Part shown: one piece after another, positions 1-7,816 of the stretch
Position numbering within the stretch: the first letter of the stretch is position 1
How the letters are laid out: each line of letters starts with the position of its first letter
DNA from: Gemmatimonadota bacterium
GTDB lineage: Bacteria > Gemmatimonadota > Gemmatimonadetes > Gemmatimonadales > Gemmatimonadaceae
Assembly (NCBI GenBank): GCA_016194585.1
Contig: JACQBG010000016.1
Location: forward strand, 1-64,000
DNA length: 64,000 nucleotides
Direction: 5' to 3'
Translations under genes and position numbers: made by a program
Notes under the pieces: model-generated
What the model saw: the letters and a program-made list of their open reading frames with translations, nothing else
Database searches by the model: none
Told to the model about the DNA's origin: nothing

Positions 1-39
1 CCAGCGTTCGTCCTGAGCCAGGATCAAACTCTCCAATGA
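1..39 (-). rRNA. rrs: 16S ribosomal RNA, 5' end only
   Basis: The first bases are the reverse complement of the conserved 16S 5' region. The universal 27F primer site (AGAGTTTGATCCTGGCTCAG) reads on the minus strand from 32 to 13 and is followed by the expected GACGAACGC. Aligning that site to E. coli position 8 puts the mature 5' end near 39. The rest of the gene lies outside the window, so it cannot be used for taxonomy. A strong promoter sits about 200 bases upstream. Confidence 0.97.
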
Positions 40-72
40 TTCGAAGAAATGATTAGCTCTCCGATACGCTGC

Positions 73-94
73 CACGCTGTCGCGTGACAGCGTG
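73..94 (-). other. hairpin in the 16S rRNA leader
   Basis: A perfect 9-bp inverted repeat (CACGCTGTC / GACAGCGTG) with a 4-nt loop lies between the rRNA promoter and the 16S 5' end. Leaders of rRNA operons usually carry such stems for RNase III or leader processing and for antitermination; assigning this stem to such a role is inference. No clear boxA was seen. Confidence 0.5.
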
Positions 95-239
95 TTCGGA
101 ATCACAGATATGTTCAGGTTGATCTCTCGCCGAACCCCTGAATGGATTCGGGTCACAGAGATCGCCTCGCACATCTTGATCTCGTAATCAGTTATCAATC
201 AGCTTCGTTATTTCGTGGCGCTTTCCGCGCCAGCCCCCC

Positions 240-269
240 AGTATACTAGAGCACTGCCTGATCTGTCAA
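240..269 (-). promoter_or_regulatory. rRNA operon promoter (sigma-70 type)
   Basis: On the minus strand TTGACA (269-264) is followed by an 18-bp spacer and TATACT (245-240). This gives a perfect -35 and a 5/6 -10 hexamer, with an A/T-richer stretch just upstream. Transcription would start near 233 and run into the 16S gene, giving a leader of about 190 nt. It is the best promoter match in the window, as expected for a stable-RNA operon. The rest of 40-591 holds no gene I can support. Confidence 0.85.
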
Positions 270-516
270 GGGCTTTCGCAAAGAATTTCGCGTCTTTCTT
301 GCCCGGAGACACATCCCGATCTCACGACCGGTGCACCACTCCCCCGCTCGCCAAGGAGATTCGAGCAGGGCCCTTACAATACACAACCCCGCATAGGAAC
401 GCAAGCCCCACTCGCTCAACCAGTTCCGGCCCCCTCACACCCCCCGGAACCACCCTCGCGGCGCCACGAATTCCGCGGCATGCTCCCCGCCCCGCGCACG
501 CACCCGAGAATGACAC

Positions 517-550
517 GCGGCCCGTCCGCCGATACCGGCGAACGGGCCGC
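517..550 (-). terminator. hairpin downstream of the DPP-IV-like peptidase gene
   Basis: A 9-bp perfect stem (GCGGCCCGT / ACGGGCCGC) with a further 4-bp inner stem lies about 40 bp past the stop codon of the minus-strand peptidase gene and before the rRNA promoter. There is no good U-tract, so it may be a factor-assisted terminator or an mRNA-stabilising end. Confidence 0.5.
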
Positions 551-591
551 ACTCGTCCCACGCGCTTCGACAGCCTGTCGCTACCGAGACC

Positions 592-3003
592 TCACGGCGA
601 CGGCGTCTTCAACACGTACCCCTCCGGCGGCTGTGCGCCCAGCAGATTGCGCACGAAGTAATCCCACGTGCGACGCACCATGTACGGCTCGTTCGCGAAG
701 CCGTGGTTGCGGTTCGGCATCACGAGCAGATCGAAATCCTTGTTCGCCTTGATGAGTTCGTCGATCACGAGCTGCGACGCCACCGGATGCACGTTGTCGT
801 CCATCGTCCCGTACGCGATGAACAACTTGCCGCGCAGGTTCTTCGCCTTCCGCCAGTTCGACTGCGAGTCGAACGAATCGGTCGAATCGCTGAGCTTCTT
901 CAGCAGCCCCTGATACTTCTCGCCCCAGGTGAAGTCGTAGCTGCGCTGGTCGTGGTTGCCGGCGCTCGAGACGGCGACCTTGAAGAACTCGGGGTAGCTG
1001 AGGATCGCATCGGTCGAGGAGAAGCCGCCGCCCGAATGACCGAAGATGCCGACGTGGTCGAGATCCATCTCCGGATAGCGCGCCGCGAGCTGCTTGATCG
1101 TCGCGATGTGATCGGGGATGCCGTTGTCGGTCATGTTGCCGTAGTACGCATCGTGGAACGCCTTCGACCGGCCGGGCGTCCCCATCGCGTCGACCTGCAC
1201 CACGTAGAAGCCGAGCTCCGCCAGCGCACGCGCGTTGCCGCCGGGGCTCACGTTGAACTGGCGTCCGCCCGTCGAGCCGATCTGCGGTCCGGGGTAGATG
1301 TAATCGATGACGGGATACTTGCGGCCGGCCACGATGTGCGTGGGACGGAAGAGGAGGCCGAGCAATTCCGTCTGCCCGTCGCGCGCGCGCGCCGTGAACG
1401 TGGTCGGCATCGTCCACCCCGCTGCGACGAGGCGGCTGATGTCGGCGCGTTGCAGTTCCTTCACCACGGCGCCACTCGGAGCGCGCACCACGGACACAGG
1501 GATGGAGTCGGTGCGCGAGTAGACGTCGACGAGGAACTTCCCGTCGGGCGACATCGAGATCGCGTGGTCGCCGTTCTCGGGCGTGAGCAACTCGATCGAC
1601 GAACCGTCGAGACGCGCGCGATAAAGGAAGCGAAGGTACGGATCGCGCCCCGGTTCGCGCCCGCGCGCCGTGAAGTAGGCATAGCGCTGCGCCTCGTCGA
1701 TCCAGAGCAGGTCGCTCACCATCCAGTCGCCGCTCGTGATGCGGTTCTTGATCGCTCCGGTGGCGGCGTCGACGAGATAGAGGTGGCCCCAGCCATCGCG
1801 CTCCGACCACCACACCACTTCGCGGCCGCCGTTGATCGGCCGCCAGTTGGGGATGCCACCCGAGTTCTGGTTCGTCTCGACGAACGTCTTGCCGGTCTCC
1901 TTCAGGACAGTGCGCGCGGTGCCGGTGCGCGCGTCGGCGGCCATGAGCGTGAGCTGGTGATAGCCACGCTTGCCCGCCGTGAAGAAGACCTCGTTGCCGG
2001 CGGCGCTCCACCGGACGTCCTTCCAGACGGTGTCGGTCGCCATCCAGCAGCACGAGGTGTTCACCGCGTCGATGGGCGGCAGGTCGACCTTCACGCCTTT
2101 GCGCCCGTCGACGTCGAAGACGTAGTACTCGAAGGTCGGGATGACGGAGTCGCCAGGCAGCGCGTACCGGTAGCTGTGGAGCACCGCCGCCGGGCTCTTC
2201 GTCTCGAGCAGGTACATCGTGCGCACGTGGCGCTGGTCCCACTTGTGCGTGATGAGCCGTTTGGAATCGGGGGACCAGAGCACGTACGGGCGGAGTTCCG
2301 TCTTGTTCCGCACATTGGTCACCTGGGCGCAGCAGCCGATGTTGGAGATGGCGTACCCATCGTCGGGAGTGCCATCGGTGGTGAGCGCCGATTCGGCGCC
2401 TCCCGCCGCAGGGCGGACGAAGAGATTGCCCCCCCGCTCGTACGCGACCCACTTGCCGTCGGGGGACTTCACCTCGCTCGCGCGGTGCATCGGCACGGTG
2501 TCGGGCCCGGCGCACCGGTACGCGACGACGTCGCACGTCCAGAACTTCCGCTTGCCGATCTCGAACTGCACGGAGCGGCCGTCGGCCGAGAGCGTGATGT
2601 CGCGGAACGGCAGCTTCGTGGGATCGAAGGTGGTGTCGGCGCGGACGGAGAGTTCCGACGCGAGCTTCACGTTGTCGAACAGCGGACGCTTCGCGCCGGT
2701 GGCGGCGTCGACGACGAGGAACTCGTAGCCGCGCGCGCCGTGATTGCGATACCAGAAGCGGTCGCCGGCGGTCCAGTGCGGCACGACGGCGTCATCGACG
2801 ACGAGGTCGCGCGCGTTCCAGCCGAGGAGGGCCTCGGCGCGCGCGTACTCGGTCGCGCTCAGCCGTGGGTGTTCCTGCGCGCGAAGCGGGAGCGCGAGGA
2901 GGGCGAGCGCCCCCGTCGTGGCGCCGGCGCGCCACGCGCCTCGGAGGAGCCTCGAGCAGTCAGGCATGATGGATCCGGGTGAGGTGAGGGATCGACGTCG
3001 CAT
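592..3003 (-). CDS. S9 family peptidase, dipeptidyl-peptidase IV-like, exported
   Basis: Predicted 803-residue serine exopeptidase of the prolyl oligopeptidase clan, which trims dipeptides from peptide N-termini. The N-terminal part looks like the DPP-IV beta-propeller. The C-terminal alpha/beta-hydrolase domain carries the nucleophile in GHSGGG (Ser about 657), the acid in GTMDDNVH (Asp about 736) and the His in RNHGF (about 767). A hydrophobic stretch ending LPLRAQ indicates export. The start at 3003 overlaps the upstream peptidase stop as TGATG. An internal ATG at 2967 gives a more compact signal peptide and is an alternative. It is the last gene of the SusC/SusD-peptidase locus. The family call is firm; the exact substrate is not known. 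Confidence 0.9.
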   Translation of the reverse strand: MRRRSLTSPGSIMPDCSRLLRGAWRAGATTGALALLALPLRAQEHPRLSATEYARAEALLGWNARDLVVDDAVVPHWTAGDRFWYRNHGARGYEFLVVDAATGAKRPLFDNVKLASELSVRADTTFDPTKLPFRDITLSADGRSVQFEIGKRKFWTCDVVAYRCAGPDTVPMHRASEVKSPDGKWVAYERGGNLFVRPAAGGAESALTTDGTPDDGYAISNIGCCAQVTNVRNKTELRPYVLWSPDSKRLITHKWDQRHVRTMYLLETKSPAAVLHSYRYALPGDSVIPTFEYYVFDVDGRKGVKVDLPPIDAVNTSCCWMATDTVWKDVRWSAAGNEVFFTAGKRGYHQLTLMAADARTGTARTVLKETGKTFVETNQNSGGIPNWRPINGGREVVWWSERDGWGHLYLVDAATGAIKNRITSGDWMVSDLLWIDEAQRYAYFTARGREPGRDPYLRFLYRARLDGSSIELLTPENGDHAISMSPDGKFLVDVYSRTDSIPVSVVRAPSGAVVKELQRADISRLVAAGWTMPTTFTARARDGQTELLGLLFRPTHIVAGRKYPVIDYIYPGPQIGSTGGRQFNVSPGGNARALAELGFYVVQVDAMGTPGRSKAFHDAYYGNMTDNGIPDHIATIKQLAARYPEMDLDHVGIFGHSGGGFSSTDAILSYPEFFKVAVSSAGNHDQRSYDFTWGEKYQGLLKKLSDSTDSFDSQSNWRKAKNLRGKLFIAYGTMDDNVHPVASQLVIDELIKANKDFDLLVMPNRNHGFANEPYMVRRTWDYFVRNLLGAQPPEGYVLKTPSP

Positions 3004-5567
3004 CAGCGTTTCGCGTTCCATCGGGCCGTCCACGCCTCCGGGCGCCCCTTGAGGTACTTCTCGAACCAGTCGAGCAGCAGGCCGTCGCGCAGCTGCTCGA
3101 CGCTCGGCTTGGAGTTGATGCCGTGGTTCTCGCCCTTCACGCGCACCAGCTCCGCCTCACGGCCGAGCATGCGCAGCGCGGTGAAGAGCTGCTCCGACTC
3201 GGTCGGCACGACGTTCGTGTCGTCGGTGCCGTGGATGAGGAGCATGGGGGCGGTGATCTTGTCGGCCTGGAAGAGCGGCGACCGGTCGACGTAGACGTCC
3301 TTGCGGTTCCACGGGTAGCAGCCGGGGCACGTGCCGTCGGTGTAGCTGTAGCCCGAGCCGCCGGCGCCCCAGTAGTCGGCGATGTTGCTGATGCCGGCGA
3401 TGGCGATGCCGGTGCGGAAGATCTTCGTGCGCGTGTGGAGGTGCATCGTCATGAAGCCGCCGTACGAATGGCCGAAGTTGCCGACGCGCGCGGCATCGAC
3501 GTACCGGTGCGTGGCGGTGAACCGTTCGGTGCCCTCGATGATGTCGGTGGCCGCGGGGAAGCCCCAGTCGTTGATGTGATAGTCGGCGAACTTCTGTCCG
3601 TAGCCCGGCGTACCGGCGGGATTCATGAACAACACGACGTAGCCGCTCGCGGCGAACCAAAGGAGCCGCTGTTCGAAGTTCTTCTTCATCGGCAGCGTGC
3701 CGCCGTAGTAGTGCACGATCATCGGGTACGACGCGGTCGAATCGAAGCCCGGCGGCAGCCAGTACCATGCTTCGATGTCCTCGCCGCGACTGTTCTTGAA
3801 GCTCCACGGGCGCCACGCGGGCATGGCGAGCGCGTCGAGCGCATGCGCGTTCGGCTGCGCGAGGGAGGCCGCGGCGCCGGTGGCGAGGTCGACGCGATAG
3901 ACGGTGGCGGGCGTGACGGGGGTCTCGGTCGCGGCGACCATGGTGCCGGCGGCGACGTCGGCGCCGGTCATCACCTCGCCAGGGAGCGAGACGAGCTCGA
4001 GCGTGGTGCGTTCGAGCGCCGAGGTCACGGCGCGGCGCGTGCGGGCGGGCATCGTGCGTGCGCCCGCGTCGACGGGCACGTAGATGCGGCCGTCCTTCGC
4101 GTCCCAGCGCACGCGGGTGCACCCGAGTCCGCCGCCGACGTTGGGGATGAAGCCCGCGCTCAAGTCGACGAGCGCGGGATGGTCGAGTCGCGTGGCGAAC
4201 AGCCCGTTCTCGTAGACGGAGAAGGTCGGGCTCTCGGTCTGCTGCGCCTCCTTGGTGCTCGCGCAGAACGCGAGGGCGCGCGAGTCGGGCGACCAGGCGA
4301 AGGCGCCGGGCGCGTTGAACGCCTCCTTGGGCAGGTCGATCACCTTGGTCGTCGCGAGCGAGGCGACATCGACGGTCCAGATCTCGGCGTCGAGCCACGG
4401 CCGCGCGACGTTGGTGTAGGCGTTCCGCGAGAAGGCGATGGTCTTGCCGTCGGGGGAGAGCGCGGCCCCGGCGACGCCGAACGACGAGTCGCCGACCACG
4501 GTGAAGCGCGTGCCCTGCGCGACGTTGACGGCGAAGACGTTCTCCTTGAGTGGCGGGTCACCCTGGCGCTGCCAGACTTCGGTGAGGCGGCGCGCCTCGC
4601 CGGGCTTGAACACGTCGGGGGCCAAGGCGCGTGCGGTGCCCGTGTAGTAGATCCACGCGCCATCGGGCGACCAGCCGACGATCGAACGGGCCGGCTCCCC
4701 GCGCAGGACTCGCGTCGTGGCGCCGGAGGCGGCGTCCCAGACCATCAAGTCGGTGCCGGCGCTGTCGGTCCGATCGCCGGCCACGAGATACGCGAGCCGG
4801 TCACCCTGGCGCGACCACTCGGGGTCTCTCGGGTTTCCCTGCCGCACGTCTCCGAGGAGATGTCCGCTCGCGACGTCGCGGATCTCGAGCGCCCCCGCGG
4901 AGCGGTCGGCGGCCGCGTCCTGCCACCGCGTGACGATGGCGACCTTGCTCGCGGCATCGTCGAGGCGTACGTCACTCACGGCGATGACGTCGTGCAGTTC
5001 GCGGAACGAGGGCGCATGCCGCGGATCGAGCCGTGCGGTCAGGTGGCCTCCCGCGGTCGCGGGGGTCAGCGTGAGCGAGAGCGGCGTGCCGGCACCGGCG
5101 GGGCGCCCGATGCGCTGCACCAGCACCATGTGCGTGCCGCGCGCGAGGTCGACGCTGGCGGATGACACGCGACGCCCGTCGATCCAAACGCGTCGGGTGG
5201 CATCGTCGCCACCGGTGAACTTCAGGCCGACGCGCTGCCACGCGTCGGCGTCGACGTATGCGACCGCGTACAGCGCGTCGCCGTCGGCGGCGGCGCCGGT
5301 GCCCGGCGACCAGCGTTGAGCGCCCGCGCCCGGCCAGCTCCATGTGCTGCCGCCGGCGGGCCACGCGGCGTGAGCGGGAGGGCGCGAGGCGTCGAGCCAC
5401 GCGGAGTCGGTGCGCGCGCCGAACGGCGCGGCCGCGTGCACCGGTCCAAGCACGAGCCAGCGATCGACCGTGAGCTGCGCCCGCGCGGTGCACGGGAGTG
5501 CGGCGAGCGACGTGGCGGCAAGCGCGAGCGCCGCGAGCGTGCGGAGGCGGAGCGAGAGAGCAGGCAT
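3003..5567 (-). CDS. S9 family peptidase (prolyl oligopeptidase type), exported
   Basis: 854-residue secreted serine peptidase. A signal peptide (MPALSLRLRTL, then Ala/Leu-rich, ending TARAQ) supports the ATG at 5567 over the longer reading frame from 5624. The middle region has repeated propeller-like motifs (WSPDG, LSPDGKTIAF, AWSPDSRAL). The C-terminal catalytic domain has GHSYGG (Ser about 701), HGTDDTNV (Asp about 783) and GENHGI (His about 815). It is translationally coupled by TGATG to the second S9 peptidase. The pair next to SusC/SusD suggests stepwise degradation of peptides taken up at the outer membrane; this is inference from context. Confidence 0.9.
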   Translation of the reverse strand: MPALSLRLRTLAALALAATSLAALPCTARAQLTVDRWLVLGPVHAAAPFGARTDSAWLDASRPPAHAAWPAGGSTWSWPGAGAQRWSPGTGAAADGDALYAVAYVDADAWQRVGLKFTGGDDATRRVWIDGRRVSSASVDLARGTHMVLVQRIGRPAGAGTPLSLTLTPATAGGHLTARLDPRHAPSFRELHDVIAVSDVRLDDAASKVAIVTRWQDAAADRSAGALEIRDVASGHLLGDVRQGNPRDPEWSRQGDRLAYLVAGDRTDSAGTDLMVWDAASGATTRVLRGEPARSIVGWSPDGAWIYYTGTARALAPDVFKPGEARRLTEVWQRQGDPPLKENVFAVNVAQGTRFTVVGDSSFGVAGAALSPDGKTIAFSRNAYTNVARPWLDAEIWTVDVASLATTKVIDLPKEAFNAPGAFAWSPDSRALAFCASTKEAQQTESPTFSVYENGLFATRLDHPALVDLSAGFIPNVGGGLGCTRVRWDAKDGRIYVPVDAGARTMPARTRRAVTSALERTTLELVSLPGEVMTGADVAAGTMVAATETPVTPATVYRVDLATGAAASLAQPNAHALDALAMPAWRPWSFKNSRGEDIEAWYWLPPGFDSTASYPMIVHYYGGTLPMKKNFEQRLLWFAASGYVVLFMNPAGTPGYGQKFADYHINDWGFPAATDIIEGTERFTATHRYVDAARVGNFGHSYGGFMTMHLHTRTKIFRTGIAIAGISNIADYWGAGGSGYSYTDGTCPGCYPWNRKDVYVDRSPLFQADKITAPMLLIHGTDDTNVVPTESEQLFTALRMLGREAELVRVKGENHGINSKPSVEQLRDGLLLDWFEKYLKGRPEAWTARWNAKR

Positions 5568-5630
5568 GACGCGATCCGAGCGTGGAGGTGAAGGCGGCCG
5601 TGGCCAGCGCAGTCGATGCGCCATGTATCG

Positions 5631-6338
5631 TCAGGGCGTGATGCGGAGGACGGCCTGTTCCTGCGGTTGGTGGTACTTGCAGCGATAGGCGTACGTGCCC
5701 GGGGTTGTCGCCGTCCAGAAGTACGCTTGCGTCTTGACGAGGTCGCCGGAGTCGCCCCACGGGCCGCCCGTCACGGTGTGCACTTTCACGTCGACGTTGT
5801 ACCAGCAGATGTTCGTGCCCGACTTTACCACGACCTCGGCGTTCTCCTTGCCGTCGGGCTGCTGCTGGAAGAACCCTTCGCCGATGTAGATCTCGACGAG
5901 GTTCTGCGTGTAGTCACCGAGCTGCACGCGCACGGGCACGAAGGTGTCCTTGCCGGCGGCGACGGTGAAGCGGATGGGGTTCTCGTACGGATCGGGGATG
6001 ATCGCCTGCCCCGGCGCGTCGAAACGGATCTGATAATCGCCGGCCGGCATCGCGGAGAAGGCGAAGCGACCGTTCGCGTCGGGCGTGGCCCGGACACCGA
6101 CCTGGCGTCCGCTGTCGTACATCAGGATGAGCGAGCCGAGCCCCGGCTGCGGCCTGCCCTGCAGGTCGAGCACCTGGCCGCTGATGGTGCCCGTCGCGAC
6201 GGGGCCGAGCATGTCCTTGGCGCCACCGCCGCACGCGCCGACGATAGATGCCACGCCGGCGGCACTGACAACGCCGAGGAATTCCCGTCGCGTCAGCTGA
6301 TCGGCCGTCGATGGCGCCGTCGTCATGGACTTCGTCAT
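5631..6338 (-). CDS. Tat-exported lipoprotein with carboxypeptidase-regulatory-like and cupredoxin domains
   Basis: 235 residues. The N-terminus has a twin-arginine motif TRREFLG (residues 16-22), then a hydrophobic stretch ending VGAC at Cys36, a plausible lipobox. Residues about 50-130 resemble a carboxypeptidase regulatory (peptidase-associated) beta domain (GTISGQVLDLQGRPQPG). The C-terminal 70 residues look like a type-1 copper fold with His187, Cys220 and His223. The usual axial Met is Gln228, as in stellacyanins. Tat export fits a protein that folds with cofactor before export. It lies between the SusD gene and the two S9 peptidases. An electron-transfer role is inferred. Confidence 0.75.
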   Translation of the reverse strand: MTKSMTTAPSTADQLTRREFLGVVSAAGVASIVGACGGGAKDMLGPVATGTISGQVLDLQGRPQPGLGSLILMYDSGRQVGVRATPDANGRFAFSAMPAGDYQIRFDAPGQAIIPDPYENPIRFTVAAGKDTFVPVRVQLGDYTQNLVEIYIGEGFFQQQPDGKENAEVVVKSGTNICWYNVDVKVHTVTGGPWGDSGDLVKTQAYFWTATTPGTYAYRCKYHQPQEQAVLRITP

Positions 6339-6367
6339 GCCACACGCTCGTCGCGGAGGTGTCAGAG

Positions 6368-6410
6368 CGAAGAATGGGGTAGGCCAGCCGTCGGCCTACC
6401 CCGTTCTTCG
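6368..6410 (-). terminator. strong hairpin between the SusD-like and cupredoxin genes
   Basis: An 18-bp stem with one G-T pair (minus strand CGAAGAACGGGGTAGGCC pairing with GGCCTACCCC plus ATTCTTCG) and a 7-nt loop lies about 25 bp past the SusD stop. No U-run follows. It may terminate the SusC-SusD transcript, or act as a stabiliser that lets the peptidase genes be expressed at a different level. Confidence 0.6.
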
Positions 6411-6433
6411 TTCAGTCGTGAATCCCGCTCGCG

Positions 6434-7783
6434 TTACGAGATGCTCGGGCAGCTCCCGCCGCCGTCGACCATCTTCGGATTCGCGAGGATCTCGTTGCGC
6501 GAGAGCGGGAGTTTCGTCGCCCGGCCGGTGCCGAGGATCGGGCCGACGAGGTTGAAGCGGTACAGGTCCTCGAGCCGGTGGCCTTCGACGAAGAGCTCGG
6601 CCATCCGCTCGTTGAGCAGCGCGGTCTGCGCGGCCGCGGCCGTCGTGGGCACGGCGATCGCGGGGAGCGCGACACCGGCACGCGCACGGAGCCCGTTGAG
6701 CAACGACGCCTCGGTGACGAAGTCGTTGGTCCGCATGGCGGCTTCGGCCTGGATGAGCGTGGCCTCGACCTTCGAGAGCATGCGGATCGGCGCCGAGCGG
6801 CTCGCGTACTTGGTGACGCCGTAGTACGGGATGCGGTTGTTGACGCCGAGCTGGTTGGCGGTGCGCATGACGGCCATGCGATGGTCGTCCTTGGTCGGAT
6901 CGAACCAGTCACGCAGGTAGGCTTCGTACGACGAGGTCGAATCGATCACGTGGACGCGCGACTGGTAGATCTCGCGGAGTCCGCCGGACCGGTTGCGGTT
7001 CTGATTGAACTGGTTGCCGGTGAGGCTCTGTGTGGAAGGCGCCCCTTCCGCATAGATGGCGTCGTACTCCCATCCGGCGGGAACGGCGGCCGCATCGGTC
7101 GCGGCGGCGGCGTAGTTGCCGGCGAGGAGGTTCGCGCGCGCCCTTCCGGCGTAGGCGACCGCCGTCCACTTGGCCTGCGAGGCCGCGTCGCCGCTGATGG
7201 CCTGCGCCGCCGCGAGCGCGGCCGTGAACTTCGTGATCGACTGTTTGATCACGTCGGAGTCCGGCGACCGGGGAGCGTTCGGCGCGAGCGGCGACTCACA
7301 CCAGCCCATGCCGAGGAGCAGGTCGGCGATCGCGTCCACGGCGAGCACCTGGGCGCGCAGCGGGCTGGTGGCCGCCGATGCGCCCAACACGGTCTGTACG
7401 CGGTCCTGCGCGCTCTGCGCGGCGAACCGGGCGCGGAGGAGCTGGTCCTGCGGGTCGGAGAACGAACCCGCGGTCGGCCAGTCGTGGCGCAGCCGCCCGG
7501 CGGAGATGTCCTCCCAGTCGATCCACGTGGAGGTCGACGTCATCTCGTCGCTCTCCAACTCGGTCACCACGATGTAGTCGTCGTAGGCATGCTGGAGCAG
7601 GCCTTCGGCGCCGTCGGTGACGGTCTTGAGGATGATGGCGTTGTTCAGGGCGTCGTTGCCGAACGCCTGAGGGTTCGGGACGTCGAGCACGCCCTTGCAC
7701 GCCACCACGGTCAGCAGCACGGTCACGGCCGCCGCGCTTCGCGCGATACGTCCGATGCCGGCCCTTTCAGTCTGGATTCTCAT
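6434..7783 (-). CDS. SusD/RagB-like nutrient-binding outer membrane lipoprotein
   Basis: 449 residues. A signal sequence ends in the lipobox TVVAC (Cys29), followed by VLDVPNPQ, typical of SusD-family mature N-termini. The helical body and the C-terminal segment (LFVEGHRLEDLYRF, then a closing ...LPLSRNEILANP) match the RagB/SusD pattern. It lies 33 bp after the SusC gene and is surely co-transcribed with it. Known SusD proteins cap the SusC channel and bind sugars or peptides. The adjacent peptidases favour a peptide ligand, but that is inference. Confidence 0.88.
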   Translation of the reverse strand: MRIQTERAGIGRIARSAAAVTVLLTVVACKGVLDVPNPQAFGNDALNNAIILKTVTDGAEGLLQHAYDDYIVVTELESDEMTSTSTWIDWEDISAGRLRHDWPTAGSFSDPQDQLLRARFAAQSAQDRVQTVLGASAATSPLRAQVLAVDAIADLLLGMGWCESPLAPNAPRSPDSDVIKQSITKFTAALAAAQAISGDAASQAKWTAVAYAGRARANLLAGNYAAAATDAAAVPAGWEYDAIYAEGAPSTQSLTGNQFNQNRNRSGGLREIYQSRVHVIDSTSSYEAYLRDWFDPTKDDHRMAVMRTANQLGVNNRIPYYGVTKYASRSAPIRMLSKVEATLIQAEAAMRTNDFVTEASLLNGLRARAGVALPAIAVPTTAAAAQTALLNERMAELFVEGHRLEDLYRFNLVGPILGTGRATKLPLSRNEILANPKMVDGGGSCPSIS

Positions 7784-7816
7784 GATTGCTCTCTGTGAGA
7801 TGAGTGGGGTCGGCCG

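Noticed and set aside
215-661. Open frame on the plus strand across the rRNA upstream region
   Set aside because: Low-complexity Pro/Arg/Thr sequence that overlaps the rRNA promoter and the end of the peptidase gene; no domain.
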